Source: Saccharomycopsis fibuligera x Saccharomycopsis cf. fibuligera | Lineage: Eukaryota > Ascomycota > Saccharomycetes > Ascoideales > Saccharomycopsidaceae | Reading direction: 5' to 3' | NCBI GenBank assembly: GCA_001936135.1 | Contig: CP012818.1 | Coordinates: 310,001-374,000 of the forward strand | Length of the DNA: 64,000 nucleotides | Shown here: positions 49,966 through 59,153 of the stretch, piece after piece | How the letters are laid out: each line of letters opens with the position of its first letter | Numbering within the stretch: the stretch's first letter is position 1 | Notes under the pieces: generated by a model | The model's database searches: none | Seen by the model: the letters and a program-made list of their open reading frames with translations, nothing else | Told to the model about the DNA's origin: nothing | Position numbers and translations under genes: made by a program

Positions 49966-50543
49966 AAGAGGACGCCACACAGTGTATGTATAGTACTACG
50001 TACGTACGACAGGACAGGATGATGTTATGCGAAACGCGGTGTGTTGTATTAATTGCATGGATGTGTTGAGACGCATAGTGTAGTTTAGTGTTTTAGTGTT
50101 GTTGTAGGAGGCGTAGCGTTGGACAGATTGAGTGGTTGGTGAAACGGATGAGTGGTGAAAGAGGGCACGGCGTCGCAATTCTTGACCAATTGGTGGGCGG
50201 TACTGTGTGTGGCACACGCTCCATACTGTGTTACAGTGTGCAGTGTCGGTGCTGGTCCCTGAGCGCGCTGATTGAGGAGTGCTGTGCTGTGGTGTGTATA
50301 AGAACATTGACTGTGTTGTATTGGTTGTAGAGCATAGCAAGCAGAGAGAGAGAGAGTGTGTGTGTGTATTGTGTGGTATAGTATACCTTGTTAGCTAGTA
50401 ACAGTAAGACTGACTCCGAACGCTTTTTCCCGTTTGGCGCTTGACAAAAACAAAATATTTTAAATTCAACATCATCACCACCCTTTTGCACACTACCCAG
50501 TACTCTCTTACACGCTCTTCTACACACCATCCTATAAGCCACA
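49966..50543. other. Upstream region of the velvet gene
   Basis: It contains a (GA)n/(GT)n microsatellite at 50342-50370. Short frames only. Confidence 0.55.
50342..50370 (+). repeat. (GA)n(GT)n microsatellite
   Basis: About seven GA units run directly into six or so GT units, about 175 bp before the velvet start codon. Confidence 0.85.
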
Positions 50544-53500
50544 ATGGCCCTATCCAAGTACGCGGCCTTTGACCAGACCCACTCTCGCACGCACGTCCTC
50601 GCTAAGCATGTCCTCTACCACTTGCGCATCATCACCCAGCCCGCCATGGTGAGAACCAGTGGCAAGGAGAAGCGCTCCATCATCCCTTCGCCGGTGCTCC
50701 AGTTGCAACTCTTCGACACCGAGACAAACGCAGACATCACCAGCCATTCGTTGTCGTTCTTCTTTGTCAGAGCCTTTGTCGTTGCTGAAGATTATCCAGG
50801 GCCCGGTGAAAGCCAAGACCAAGGCCAAGCTCCAGCGCAAGACCAAGCTCCAGCGCAAGACCAAGGCCAGCTCATTGGAAACTACCTCGAGTATGACAAT
50901 TACGAATACACCAAAAACCTAATTGGCACTTCAGTGGTCGCTGGCGACTATGTCAAGGTCAATGACCGGAAGTTCCTCCTATTCAACTTCAACAACCTTG
51001 GGTTGAAGACAAAGGGCAACTACAGAATCAAATTCACTCTTTTTGAGTACTCCAGTTTTGCAAACACTGATACTTACAGCAGTGGCAGCAGTAACAACAA
51101 TGGCCGCGCTCCGCAAACGCAAATCAAACCCATCCAGACGCTCATTTCCAATGTCTTCACCTGCTACAGTTCAAGGGAGTTCTACTCTCCGGAAATCTGC
51201 AAAGCTAGAGATCTCGTCCTAGCCAACGTGATTGAAGTGAACGGAAATCAAATCAGTAACGAGAATGATTTCTTATCGCTCTCGTCAGCAGAGGTGCCCA
51301 ACAACATTGTTATCAAAAGGTCTCGTCAGAACACTGTTAATTCCCAGTTGCCATCCCCTGCGTTGTCTCCGGTGCTCGACAACAACAGCAGCAGCAGCGC
51401 CGCCGATAATAACGCCAGTAACGATGTAACTATCAGCACCGTCCTACGCGAGCCGCCACCGCCACTGTCAAGAAAAAGGATCTCCATCTCAATCAACGAT
51501 AATGAGATAGATATATTCAATGACAGTCTCAATCAGCATAATAGCAATTACAGCATTTGTAACAGTAACAACATTCACAACAGCAGCAGCAGCAACAGCA
51601 ACAACAATAATAATAGTAGTAATAGTAACAATATTCAGTTTGCTAACAGTAACCATTATTTTTCAGACACTAGTTACCCAGCGTCACCAAAAAGACAGCG
51701 ATCGCCATCAGTTTCGTCATTCACGTACGAGGAAGACGACGACAATGAGGAGAAGAGCGACTTTAACGATAACCATAAGCCCCCAAACAATAATACTGAC
51801 TTTTTATTTGACGAATTTTTCAAAACTTTGAATGACTCAAAACTTAACCCATTCATCGATGAGAAAACTGGCCCTCATGCGCCGTCTCAGTCGCAGTCCC
51901 AACAGTCCCAAAGACCGGTTCATCAAAATCACCACCACCATCGCCACCATCGCCACCAATATGCCAGAATGCGCCTGCCCTCACCAAGTAGAAGCCACTC
52001 AGAAGCATCGGTGTTCCATCCGAGCTACGCGACCAGTGTAGCAGTGCTCAATAGCTTGACCAGTAGCACACATACTGCAAGCAGTACCGCCAACGGGGCT
52101 TCGCCGGATGCTAACAGCAATGCGTCATATGGGAACTCCCAGTACGGCAATCCCCAGTACGGCAATCCCCAGTACGGCAATAACGACAGTTTCAGCAGAA
52201 TGAATGGACAGGATCGGAACTCGTTGCCCAACATTGTGGTTGGTAACCAGAAAATACCATATAGTAGTACTGCCAGCGTCAACGTCCACAATGCCCGCGC
52301 CACTGGCCATGCATACACGAACGAGAGTAGCGGCAACGGCGGCAGCTATGACATGGGCAATCCTCCAATTATGTCAAGGTTTGTCAAGGAAGAACCGGTG
52401 GACGACGGTAGCAACGACATCAAGAGATTGACCGAGGAAGTCAACCGGTCTCTTTCCCAAGCTCAGTACTTGCCGAATAGTAACGGCGTGGCCAACAGTA
52501 GTGCGGACGCCAGCGCGAACGCGAACGCGAACGCCAGCGCAAGGCAGTACATCAACGACAATCTAGAAATTGACCCGCTGGGCAGCACCAGTAACGCAAA
52601 CACCCCCGACCTACCGGAATTTCAGCTAGAATTAGACATTGGCCTTGATGCTGCTGGCGACCTTGACGTTGACGACGTCCAAGAAAATTCCGAATACGGA
52701 GGTGAGTTTGACGACAATGACCATGAGCAGGAGTTGGCTAAAGAGTTCAGCCGCAACTCGGCAGCTGCGCCGGTGCCGAACTTGAACTTCGGGAACCTAG
52801 ACGATCACAACCGGCAGCATCAGCGGGAGGCCGACTTTGGCGGCATTCGCAACAGCAGCAATAACGGCCAACTTGCCAGTTTGCAAGGGTCGCCGAACTT
52901 GGGAGCTGTGGGCGGCGGCGGCTTCAACAGCACCAACTACAACAACAGCTACAACGACCTTGAAAGAGTGCTCAGCTACAACGACCTTGAAAGAGTGCTC
53001 AGCAACAACAGCGTCGCCACCAGCGCAGCGTTCCCCGAGGTCGAAGTCTCCGACATGGGCGGGCTCGGCCTAGGCTTGGCAAAGGTGCTCAGCAACAACA
53101 GCATATCCAACCAGCGCGGGGCGGCGGACCCGTACTTGAACGAAGGGTTTGGCGAGTTGGGCGACACCCTTTTGGGCGGTAGCGGCGGCGGTTTGGGCGG
53201 TTTTGGCGGTTTTGGCGCGTTGAGCGGCGGTTTACCCAACACGGCGAGCGCGGGAGAGAACAGCGACGGGGACAATATCTTTGGCGATTTGGAAATGCAA
53301 AGAGCGGCGAGCCGCGGCCGTCCGTTGTCGTTTGCCCAGGTCCAGAGCGACCCAAGCGCAGACTACCGGTTCACGTTCAGCCCAAAAAGCACCACCGACT
53401 ACGGGCACATTGATTTGCTGGTGTCGCCGCCGCCGCAGGACGTTTCGCGGTTTGCCAGATCCGGCGGCCGCGGCGAGAGCGACCCCGCAGCGCTATTCAG

Positions 53501-53642
53501 GGAGACGTTTGGCGCCAGCGCGAACTTGCCGGTGTCCTTTGCGGAGCCCCTGGCGGAGCCCTTGGCGGAGCAGGAGGGACAGCCGCCGACGCTGCTGTCG
53601 CGCTGGGGCCCCCATTTGAGCCCGCCGTCCAACGCCAGGTAG
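50544..53642 (+). CDS. Velvet-domain regulator with a very long low-complexity tail
   Basis: The 1032-residue protein has a velvet domain at about residues 25-235. YHLRIITQPAMVRTSGKEKR, PSPVLQLQLFD, LIGTSVVAGDYVKVND, LLFNFNNLGLKTKGNYRIKFTLFEY and LISNVFTCYSSREF follow the order of VosA/VelB-type domains. A Gln/Ala/Pro repeat (GQAPAQDQAPAQDQ) is inserted within the domain near 90. The rest is Asn/Ser-rich with acidic patches, a His-rich stretch and small tandem duplications (YNDLERVLS twice; YGNPQ three times). Velvet proteins of filamentous fungi are NF-kB-like DNA-binding regulators of development and secondary metabolism. A DNA-binding role here is inference. Base composition climbs steeply along the gene, and the last 600 bp use mostly GC-ending codons. 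I do not know an established yeast gene name. Confidence 0.85.
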   Translation: MALSKYAAFDQTHSRTHVLAKHVLYHLRIITQPAMVRTSGKEKRSIIPSPVLQLQLFDTETNADITSHSLSFFFVRAFVVAEDYPGPGESQDQGQAPAQDQAPAQDQGQLIGNYLEYDNYEYTKNLIGTSVVAGDYVKVNDRKFLLFNFNNLGLKTKGNYRIKFTLFEYSSFANTDTYSSGSSNNNGRAPQTQIKPIQTLISNVFTCYSSREFYSPEICKARDLVLANVIEVNGNQISNENDFLSLSSAEVPNNIVIKRSRQNTVNSQLPSPALSPVLDNNSSSSAADNNASNDVTISTVLREPPPPLSRKRISISINDNEIDIFNDSLNQHNSNYSICNSNNIHNSSSSNSNNNNNSSNSNNIQFANSNHYFSDTSYPASPKRQRSPSVSSFTYEEDDDNEEKSDFNDNHKPPNNNTDFLFDEFFKTLNDSKLNPFIDEKTGPHAPSQSQSQQSQRPVHQNHHHHRHHRHQYARMRLPSPSRSHSEASVFHPSYATSVAVLNSLTSSTHTASSTANGASPDANSNASYGNSQYGNPQYGNPQYGNNDSFSRMNGQDRNSLPNIVVGNQKIPYSSTASVNVHNARATGHAYTNESSGNGGSYDMGNPPIMSRFVKEEPVDDGSNDIKRLTEEVNRSLSQAQYLPNSNGVANSSADASANANANASARQYINDNLEIDPLGSTSNANTPDLPEFQLELDIGLDAAGDLDVDDVQENSEYGGEFDDNDHEQELAKEFSRNSAAAPVPNLNFGNLDDHNRQHQREADFGGIRNSSNNGQLASLQGSPNLGAVGGGGFNSTNYNNSYNDLERVLSYNDLERVLSNNSVATSAAFPEVEVSDMGGLGLGLAKVLSNNSISNQRGAADPYLNEGFGELGDTLLGGSGGGLGGFGGFGALSGGLPNTASAGENSDGDNIFGDLEMQRAASRGRPLSFAQVQSDPSADYRFTFSPKSTTDYGHIDLLVSPPPQDVSRFARSGGRGESDPAALFRETFGASANLPVSFAEPLAEPLAEQEGQPPTLLSRWGPHLSPPSNAR

Positions 53643-54948
53643 ATGCGCCGCCAGCTCTGAGGGCGCGCCGCCGGCGCTGGGCGGCGCTCGCATGTTGGGG
53701 CCCCGCACAGCCGAAAACGGCACGGTGCGTAGCGCTTTGTCCTTGTATAGTCTTGAACTGAGCGAACTGAGCAGGCCAGAGTATCTCCTTCTGTAGCGGC
53801 GGGCGCAGAGCCGCGGGGGCGGCCGCGGGGGGCGGCCGCGCGAGCCGGCGCGCGCACCAGACGCTCCACGTGACGCTCCACGTGACGCGGCGCGCTGGGC
53901 AGGCGCTGTCTCGCGGGCAGCACCCACCGCCGCTGTCTCTGGCCCTGGATCTGGATACAGCCCAGCGCGGCGGCTTGTCTGCGCGCACGCGGCTTGTCTG
54001 CGCGCCGTTACCCGCGGGACCGCACGGTTGCGCACACAAAGGCCAATCACTGTCGCTTACGGCGCCGGCCAATGCCGTGCAGCGCAGCTCGCCCAGCGGC
54101 GCCACGCAGGATGACGTAGCGCCTGCGACGCCCGCGACGCCCGTGACCCTGTCCTGCCCTGCAGAGCCGGCGGCAGAGCCGGCGGCAGCCATGGCGCTTT
54201 TTCTGTTGCCCCATACTCGCTCGCTCACGTGCCCGCTGGCTGCCGGCTCGCTGACTGGCTCGCTCGCTCGCTCGCGAGTAAGAACGAAAAAATAAATAAA
54301 TAAATAAAAAAACGCTGTCGCTCGCCGCTGTCGCTCGTCGCAGCCCTCGCAGCCCTCGCAGCCCTCGCAATTTGCTGCCGCTGCTCGTGCTCGTGCTCCT
54401 GTAGTTCCCTCCGTCGCTCCTCCTCCTCCTTTTCTTTCTTTTCCTCTCGTCGTCGTCGTTGTCGTCGCCCTCCTCCTCCTCCTCCTCCTCCTCCTCTCAG
54501 CCAGCTGGACGGATGTTCCACTTTGAGCGCTGTCCGCCACTACTCCAGAAAAAACTCCAGAAAAAAGCCTCCTCCATCCATATTTTTATTTCACTCGCTG
54601 CCTTGTTTTCTTTCTCCCAGCCTCTTCTGCTAAGCTGAACCAGCGTTTCCTTGCACTCTGTCGCACTGTCTGTCTGCCCGCACACACACCACAGCACACC
54701 ACAGCACACCACACACACCACACCGCCATATCCCTCTCCGTTCCCTCCCCCCACAGCCAGCGACCCAGCCAGCGACCCAGCCAGCGCCGCACTCCATCTA
54801 GTTAGTCTGTGCCTCTTCCAGCGCCTCCTCCTACTCCTCCTCCTCCGGTTCCTGGCGAGTCAAGCACTAGCGCCGCCGTCCTTTCCACAGCCCGCAGCGT
54901 TCTTTCAGCCAGCACACACACACACCGCACGCCAGCCAGCCAGCCAGC
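53643..54948. other. Extremely GC-rich intergenic region
   Basis: The first 650 bp are the GC peak of the window and contain many NotI-like GCGGCCGC runs. Long open frames on both strands (for example 53497-54540 minus and 53870-54295 plus) result from this composition and encode only Ala/Arg/Pro-rich sequence. Several short repeats occur: a GCTCCACGTGAC pair (53868-53891), a GGCAGAGCC pair near 54165-54185, CTCGCAGCC repeats (54340-54368) and a (CCT)n run at 54468-54496. The 3' half is the upstream region of YPD1 and is pyrimidine-rich with CACCACAGCACACC repeats. Confidence 0.7.
53868..53891 (+). promoter_or_regulatory. Tandem CACGTGAC sites (Cbf1/bHLH type)
   Basis: Two copies of a 12-bp unit GCTCCACGTGAC stand head to tail, each with the E-box CACGTG followed by AC. 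A third CACGTG lies near 54226. CACGTGAC is the yeast Cbf1 (CDEI) consensus read in one orientation. The role is inferred; they lie about 1.1 kb upstream of YPD1 and 230 bp past the velvet stop. Confidence 0.45.
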
Positions 54949-55707
54949 ATGAGCGCCTCCCACATATCGCCAAGCGACTACAAAGACATAATAGACTGGG
55001 GCGTCTTGGGCGAGATCATCTCCATGGACGAGGACAACCCCGAGTTCTCGCAGAACTTGATCTCGACCTTCATCAACCAGGTCTTGGAGACGTTCGACAA
55101 GATCGACCGCATATTGGTGCAAATCATCCCGGGAGACATAGACTACGGCCGCTTCTCAAACAAGATCAACCGCACCAACTACATCGAGGTGCCAGACGAG
55201 TTCAGCGAAATGGCCCAGCCGCCGCCGCCCAGCCACGGCCCCGCCAACAGCCTCTACGACGAAACCGACAACGACAACGACTTCTCCAAGGAGATACAGA
55301 ACGAGCTCAAGTTGAACAAGGAGAAGAACTTGTCCAAGATCCAGAACCCGCGCGACATCAAGATCCAGTTGTCCGCGGTGTCCGAGCTAGGCCACTACAT
55401 CAAGGGCAGCGCCTCCTCCTTGGGCTTCTTCACCTTGCAGAAGCACTGCGAGCGCATCCAGAACTACGGCAACTACTTGAACTACGACTCCTTCGAGTTG
55501 TCCCCCGACAACGACCAGTACTTCAGCGCCATCGACCTGACGTACGGCAACTACTTGAGCAACTTGATCAACGAGATCAAGTCGACCAACCAGGACAAGG
55601 ACGAGTTGTGGGTCTTCTTTGTCAAGAACAGCTTGGACAACGCGAAGCTCGAGTTCAACAAGTTGCGCGACTTTTTCAGAAACTACTACCAGGACGACCG
55701 TTTCTGA
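54949..55707 (+). CDS. YPD1: Ypd1, histidine phosphotransfer protein
   Basis: The 252-residue protein contains the HPt four-helix domain. DIIDWGVLGEIISMDED and FSQNLISTFINQVLETFDKID form its first helices. SELGHYIKGSASSLGF holds the phospho-accepting His149, followed by CERIQNYGNYL. Ypd1 relays phosphate from membrane histidine kinases such as Sln1 to Ssk1 (HOG pathway) and Skn7. S. cerevisiae Ypd1 has 167 residues; here a Pro/Asp/Asn-rich insertion at about 60-135 separates the first helices from the His helix. Codons are almost all C- or G-ending (AAC, GAC, TTC, AAG), unlike genes left of 47 kb. The start ATG follows a CA-rich leader. Confidence 0.93.
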   Translation: MSASHISPSDYKDIIDWGVLGEIISMDEDNPEFSQNLISTFINQVLETFDKIDRILVQIIPGDIDYGRFSNKINRTNYIEVPDEFSEMAQPPPPSHGPANSLYDETDNDNDFSKEIQNELKLNKEKNLSKIQNPRDIKIQLSAVSELGHYIKGSASSLGFFTLQKHCERIQNYGNYLNYDSFELSPDNDQYFSAIDLTYGNYLSNLINEIKSTNQDKDELWVFFVKNSLDNAKLEFNKLRDFFRNYYQDDRF

Positions 55708-55721
55708 TGTCGCCGTCCATG

Positions 55722-55804
55722 GCTCTCTCTCTGCTCTCTGCTCTCTGCTCTCTGCTCTCTCTGCTATCTCTGCTATCTCTGCTATCTCTGCTATCTCTCT
55801 GCTC
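55722..55804 (+). repeat. Tandem repeat of 7- and 9-bp CT-rich units
   Basis: Several GCTCTCT units pass into four GCTATCTCT units, starting 15 bp after the YPD1 stop codon. Confidence 0.85.
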
Positions 55805-56097
55805 GTCCCTATCTATATTTCTATGTATGCGGTAGATTGCTTTGCTAAACACTATATTACCAGACACTCTGTGCAAAACGTAGCGCCCCTTCAGAGTCAC
55901 AGTCCTGCTACGCCCTGCCGCCGTTGCGCGCCGCTGACTAAGCGCGTGCTGACTAAGCGCTCGCTTAGCCCCCGTGACCGCCCGCGGCCAGCGGCTTTGC
56001 TCCGCTCGCTTACTCCCTAGAAACTGAACCACAGACAGACACACAGCCAGACACACAGCGCGCCACTCTGCTATCACCGTCAGTATCACCGTCAGTA

Positions 56098-56190
56098 TTG
56101 TCGTCGTCATCGTCGTCGTCATCGTCATCGTCATCGTCATCGTCGTCATCGTCATCGTCGTCATCGTCACCGCCGTCACCGCCGTCGCCA
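56098..56190 (+). repeat. (TCG/TCA)n microsatellite
   Basis: About thirty TCG, TCA and ACC-type triplets in register, in the RHB1 upstream region. Confidence 0.85.
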
Positions 56191-56552
56191 TCTCACAGAC
56201 CGGCTGCTTCCTTCTGTGCTGCTCCACCGTCGCGTCGCTGCCGCTGGCACAACACCGCTTCCTCCCTGCTCAGCTTCCTCCCTGCTCAGGACACCGCACT
56301 GCACAGGGCTCCTCTGTCGCCCGCCCGCCCACTCACCCCCTCCATTGATCCTCGTTTGCACATTCGAAATTAATTTTTTTTTTTTTTTTTCTTCTTCTTC
56401 TTCTTCTTCTTCTTCTCTGCCCTGCTCTGCTGGGCAAATCCTTCTGCTCCTCTCTGCACAGCGAGCCCCACCAAAAGCCGTCGCCAGCCACCTCAGAGCA
56501 ACCGCATACCAGCGCAAACACGTTCGAGAAGACACAGCCAGACAGCCACACC

Positions 56553-57116
56553 ATGTCGTCCGTTTCCAGAAAACTAGCAATTGTTGGCGCCCGGGCAGTT
56601 GGCAAGTCGTCCTTGACCCTCAGGTTCACCGAAAGCCGCTTTGACGACAGCTACTATCCAACGATCGAAAACCAGTACATGAAAAGCTTCAAAGTCAACG
56701 GGAAGGTTTACGACGTCGACATTTCAGATACCGCTGGCCAGGACGAGTACTCCATCATAAACCAGCGTCAGTTGATCGGCATCCACGGATACTTGCTCGT
56801 CTACTCCATTGCGTCCAGATCTTCCTTCGAGGTCTTGCCCACCATCAGAGACAAGATCTTGAACATCCTCAGCTTCGGCGAGGACACCAAAGTGCCCTTT
56901 ATCATTGTCGGCAACAAGACCGATTTGAGTGAAACTTTGCGCCAAGTCAAGTCCGAAGAAGGCCAGGCGTTGGCCAAAGAGTTCAGCTGCCCGTTCATCG
57001 AGGTCTCCGCAAAGGACAACATCAATGTCGACAAGGCGTTCGAGCTGCTTTTGATTCACATTGAGGGGATAAGCAATCCCCAGGAAAAGAAAGAAGGCGG
57101 ATGTGCTATTTGTTAG
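56553..57116 (+). CDS. RHB1: Rhb1, Rheb-family small GTPase
   Basis: The 187-residue protein has all Ras-type boxes: GARAVGKSS (12-20) with the Arg that marks Rheb at the position of Ras Gly12-13, effector region YYPTIEN, DTAGQDEY (59-66), NKTD (121-124), VSAKD, and a C-terminal CAIC prenylation box. Rheb binds and activates TORC1 in many eukaryotes; in Candida and S. cerevisiae relatives it is linked to nutrient uptake, arginine/canavanine transport and stress responses. Farnesylation should tether it to membranes. Codons are mostly GC-ending, like those of YPD1. No truncation or missing catalytic residue is seen. Confidence 0.95.
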   Translation: MSSVSRKLAIVGARAVGKSSLTLRFTESRFDDSYYPTIENQYMKSFKVNGKVYDVDISDTAGQDEYSIINQRQLIGIHGYLLVYSIASRSSFEVLPTIRDKILNILSFGEDTKVPFIIVGNKTDLSETLRQVKSEEGQALAKEFSCPFIEVSAKDNINVDKAFELLLIHIEGISNPQEKKEGGCAIC

Positions 57117-58070
57117 AATGCTGCTCCTCGCGCTTGGCTCGCACATCTCATAAAAGGATCCTTGCGGCCCGCCTTCCTGCTAATTGAGGTTCCCTGAGAG
57201 CCTGCGAATATTCTCTTTCCCTTGATTGTGCCACATGGAATGAAACGAAAACGAGCAAAGTAAGGCAGCGGAGGAGCATGCCTCACAATCTCACAAACTG
57301 TCAGTCAAACTCGGCCTCGCCAGCTCCGTGGCTGTACGAGCTCTGCTTGCTGCTCTTTCTATTCATTTTCTGGTCTTTTTTTCCCTTCTTTTTTTCACTC
57401 ATTTTGTTTTCTAATATTGCTTCACAACTTGCTTACCGTGTTTTTCTTTGTTTCATCGCACGCAGTATCATCATTTCATTTTTATTATTGTTACTGTTCT
57501 TGTTGCTGCTGCCGCTATTTTTATTACTACTCATTACTATGAATTATCGGGATTAAGGGTGTCTTTCAAATTTTTCTTGTTTACAACTACCATGATCATT
57601 AATTGTTTCTTTGTTCTTTCTATACTGTTTTATTTTATACTGTTTGTTACAGCCATTTAGAGCACCGCGCTCGGCTTTGAAATTATTCTCTTTTTGTTAT
57701 TATTATTATTATTATTATCATCATCATCTTAATTATTGTTCTCATTATTATTACTATCATTATTACTATCATTATTACTATCATTATTACTATCATTATT
57801 ATTATTTTTTATACACATAAACTGCCCCCTACTTAGTATAACTTGCAAATTATAATTGATAATCGATGCTCAATAATAAACTGCGAAACGAATTGCGTTT
57901 GCCAGTCTACCAAATAATCTTTTCCCCTTGTTAGCCTTGCTGCATTGTGGCAAACTGCTCTTCAGACGTTGAAATACGCTTATACACGCGGAGTACAGCC
58001 AATATCCACTCAAGCGAGCTATATACGACTTCCCTTGCTTAACGCGATGCACTCATCAGCAACTCGCCAC
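57117..58070. other. Convergent intergenic region, no gene
   Basis: Composition falls from GC-rich back to AT-rich here. Contains a T-rich stretch and a (TTA)n/(TCA)n run with a 12-bp ATTATTACTATC tandem array. Confidence 0.6.
57693..57807 (+). repeat. TTA/TCA triplets and 12-bp tandem array
   Basis: A (TTA)n and (TCA)n run is followed by four or more copies of ATTATTACTATC (about 57747-57794). Confidence 0.85.
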
Positions 58071-59153
58071 TCACAGATACTGATTATGCGCATGTTTGGT
58101 TTTCAACTGTTTCAATGCCTTTCTCATTTGCACATAGCTTAAATGGATCTTGCCAATGAAATGATCAGCAAGCCGGCGATCGCTATCCAATCTGCTCAAG
58201 TATGCGCCGCACACGTTACAAACTTCCAATTTTTGTTGGCCGGCTTGGCCAATATTATCACTTAGCTCTCGCACTGCAGCGGCAAAAGTGCTCCTTTTCT
58301 TCAACAACTCATTCAACTTATTCGTCTCGATTAACGCTTTCGTGATTTGCTTCTGGCTCGCCACTAAGAGCTCAATTTCCTGAGTTAGTAAACCAATACG
58401 GATATCCATGTTATCCAAGTCTTTAGCAACTTGGTCGATTTTCGCCTGTTCTTCCGCAGTATGCTTGAGGTTCTCTTCAGCAATGTCAATCTTGTGATTT
58501 ACTTCATCAATGTAGTATTCTAGATTTCGCATATGTTCGTATTCGAATTGCTCAATCATCCGTTTTATGCGTTCGTCTTCTTCAGAAAGAGCCACCGATG
58601 TTTTTTCGCTATTGTTATTGCTGTTGCTGGTGCTTGTCGGATTCGTTACTGATAGTGGTGCTAGGGAAGAATGGCCCAGCACTCCTCCCTGTTGACTATT
58701 GTTGCTATCATCTCTGTTCTCCTCGCTGGGCCGCAAATCACCGCTCTTTCCGTCTTGCTGATTCGTCTTCTCTTCCTCCTTCCGTTGTTTCTGTTGTTTC
58801 TGTTGTTTCTGCTGCTCTTGCAAATGCTTCTCGTACTTTCTCTTCTCCGACTCGTACATAATCTTGTATTTTTCCAAATGCAACTTCTTACAACGGCCCA
58901 TGTCTTCTTTGGTCCCAATAAACAAATCATGGGGGCATGTCCCCACTAGGAAAGATTTGCATATTCTATGATCGGTTAAATTCATTGGCGCTGACCTTCC
59001 TCCCCTGCCGCCGATGGAACCATTATCACTACCGCCACCGCCACCATACCTACCACCACCGTTTCTGTCGCGATCATATGAGGAGGAATGGCTATTGTAG
59101 AGACCTTCACGGCCAAATAGCTGTTCTATGAGTAGCCTTTGTTCTGCTGCCAT
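58071..59153 (-). CDS. LUC7: Luc7, U1 snRNP-associated splicing factor
   Basis: The 360-residue protein begins MAAEQRLLIEQLFG and has a CCCH zinc finger in DHRICKSFLVGTCPHDLFIGTKEDMGRCKKLH and a C2H2-type finger in CNVCGAYLSRLDSDRRLADHFIGKIH. Between them lie a long coiled-coil, Gln/Lys-rich stretch and an Asn/Ser-rich linker. Luc7 stabilises the pairing of U1 snRNA with the 5' splice site, so it affects choice of weak donors. The length exceeds the 261 of S. cerevisiae because of a Gly/Arg-rich insertion near residue 30-55 and the linker (about 110-200). The C-terminus ends shortly after the second finger, without an RS tail. It shares a 505-bp divergent promoter with IMP1. Confidence 0.94.
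   Translation of the reverse strand: MAAEQRLLIEQLFGREGLYNSHSSSYDRDRNGGGRYGGGGGSDNGSIGGRGGRSAPMNLTDHRICKSFLVGTCPHDLFIGTKEDMGRCKKLHLEKYKIMYESEKRKYEKHLQEQQKQQKQQKQRKEEEKTNQQDGKSGDLRPSEENRDDSNNSQQGGVLGHSSLAPLSVTNPTSTSNSNNNSEKTSVALSEEDERIKRMIEQFEYEHMRNLEYYIDEVNHKIDIAEENLKHTAEEQAKIDQVAKDLDNMDIRIGLLTQEIELLVASQKQITKALIETNKLNELLKKRSTFAAAVRELSDNIGQAGQQKLEVCNVCGAYLSRLDSDRRLADHFIGKIHLSYVQMRKALKQLKTKHAHNQYL

Larger units (their letters stand above)
55708..56552. other. Intergenic region rich in simple repeats
   Basis: It holds, in order, a TCTCTGC/TATCTCTGC tandem array (55722-55804), a (TCG/TCA)n array (56098-56190) that could read as poly-Ser, and a poly-T plus (TTC)n stretch (56372-56416). No gene is recognised; the long frames here are low-complexity. 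Confidence 0.65.

Noticed and set aside
53497-54540. 347-codon minus-strand open frame, and a 141-codon plus-strand frame at 53870-54295
   Set aside because: They arise from extreme GC content that removes stop codons. The products are Ala/Arg/Pro low-complexity, the first overlaps the velvet gene's end, and neither shows a domain.
54651-55835. 394-codon plus-strand frame across YPD1
   Set aside because: It overlaps YPD1 in another frame; the conserved HPt sequence is in the YPD1 frame. The product is Arg/Gln-rich and composition-driven.
56098-56373. Poly-Ser open frame upstream of RHB1
   Set aside because: A direct reading of a TCG/TCA microsatellite, with no supporting feature.
48500-57200. 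GC-rich domain as a horizontally transferred segment
   Set aside because: The composition changes gradually and passes through ordinary yeast orthologues (MCD4, YPD1, RHB1) without a sharp edge. A composition process is more likely.
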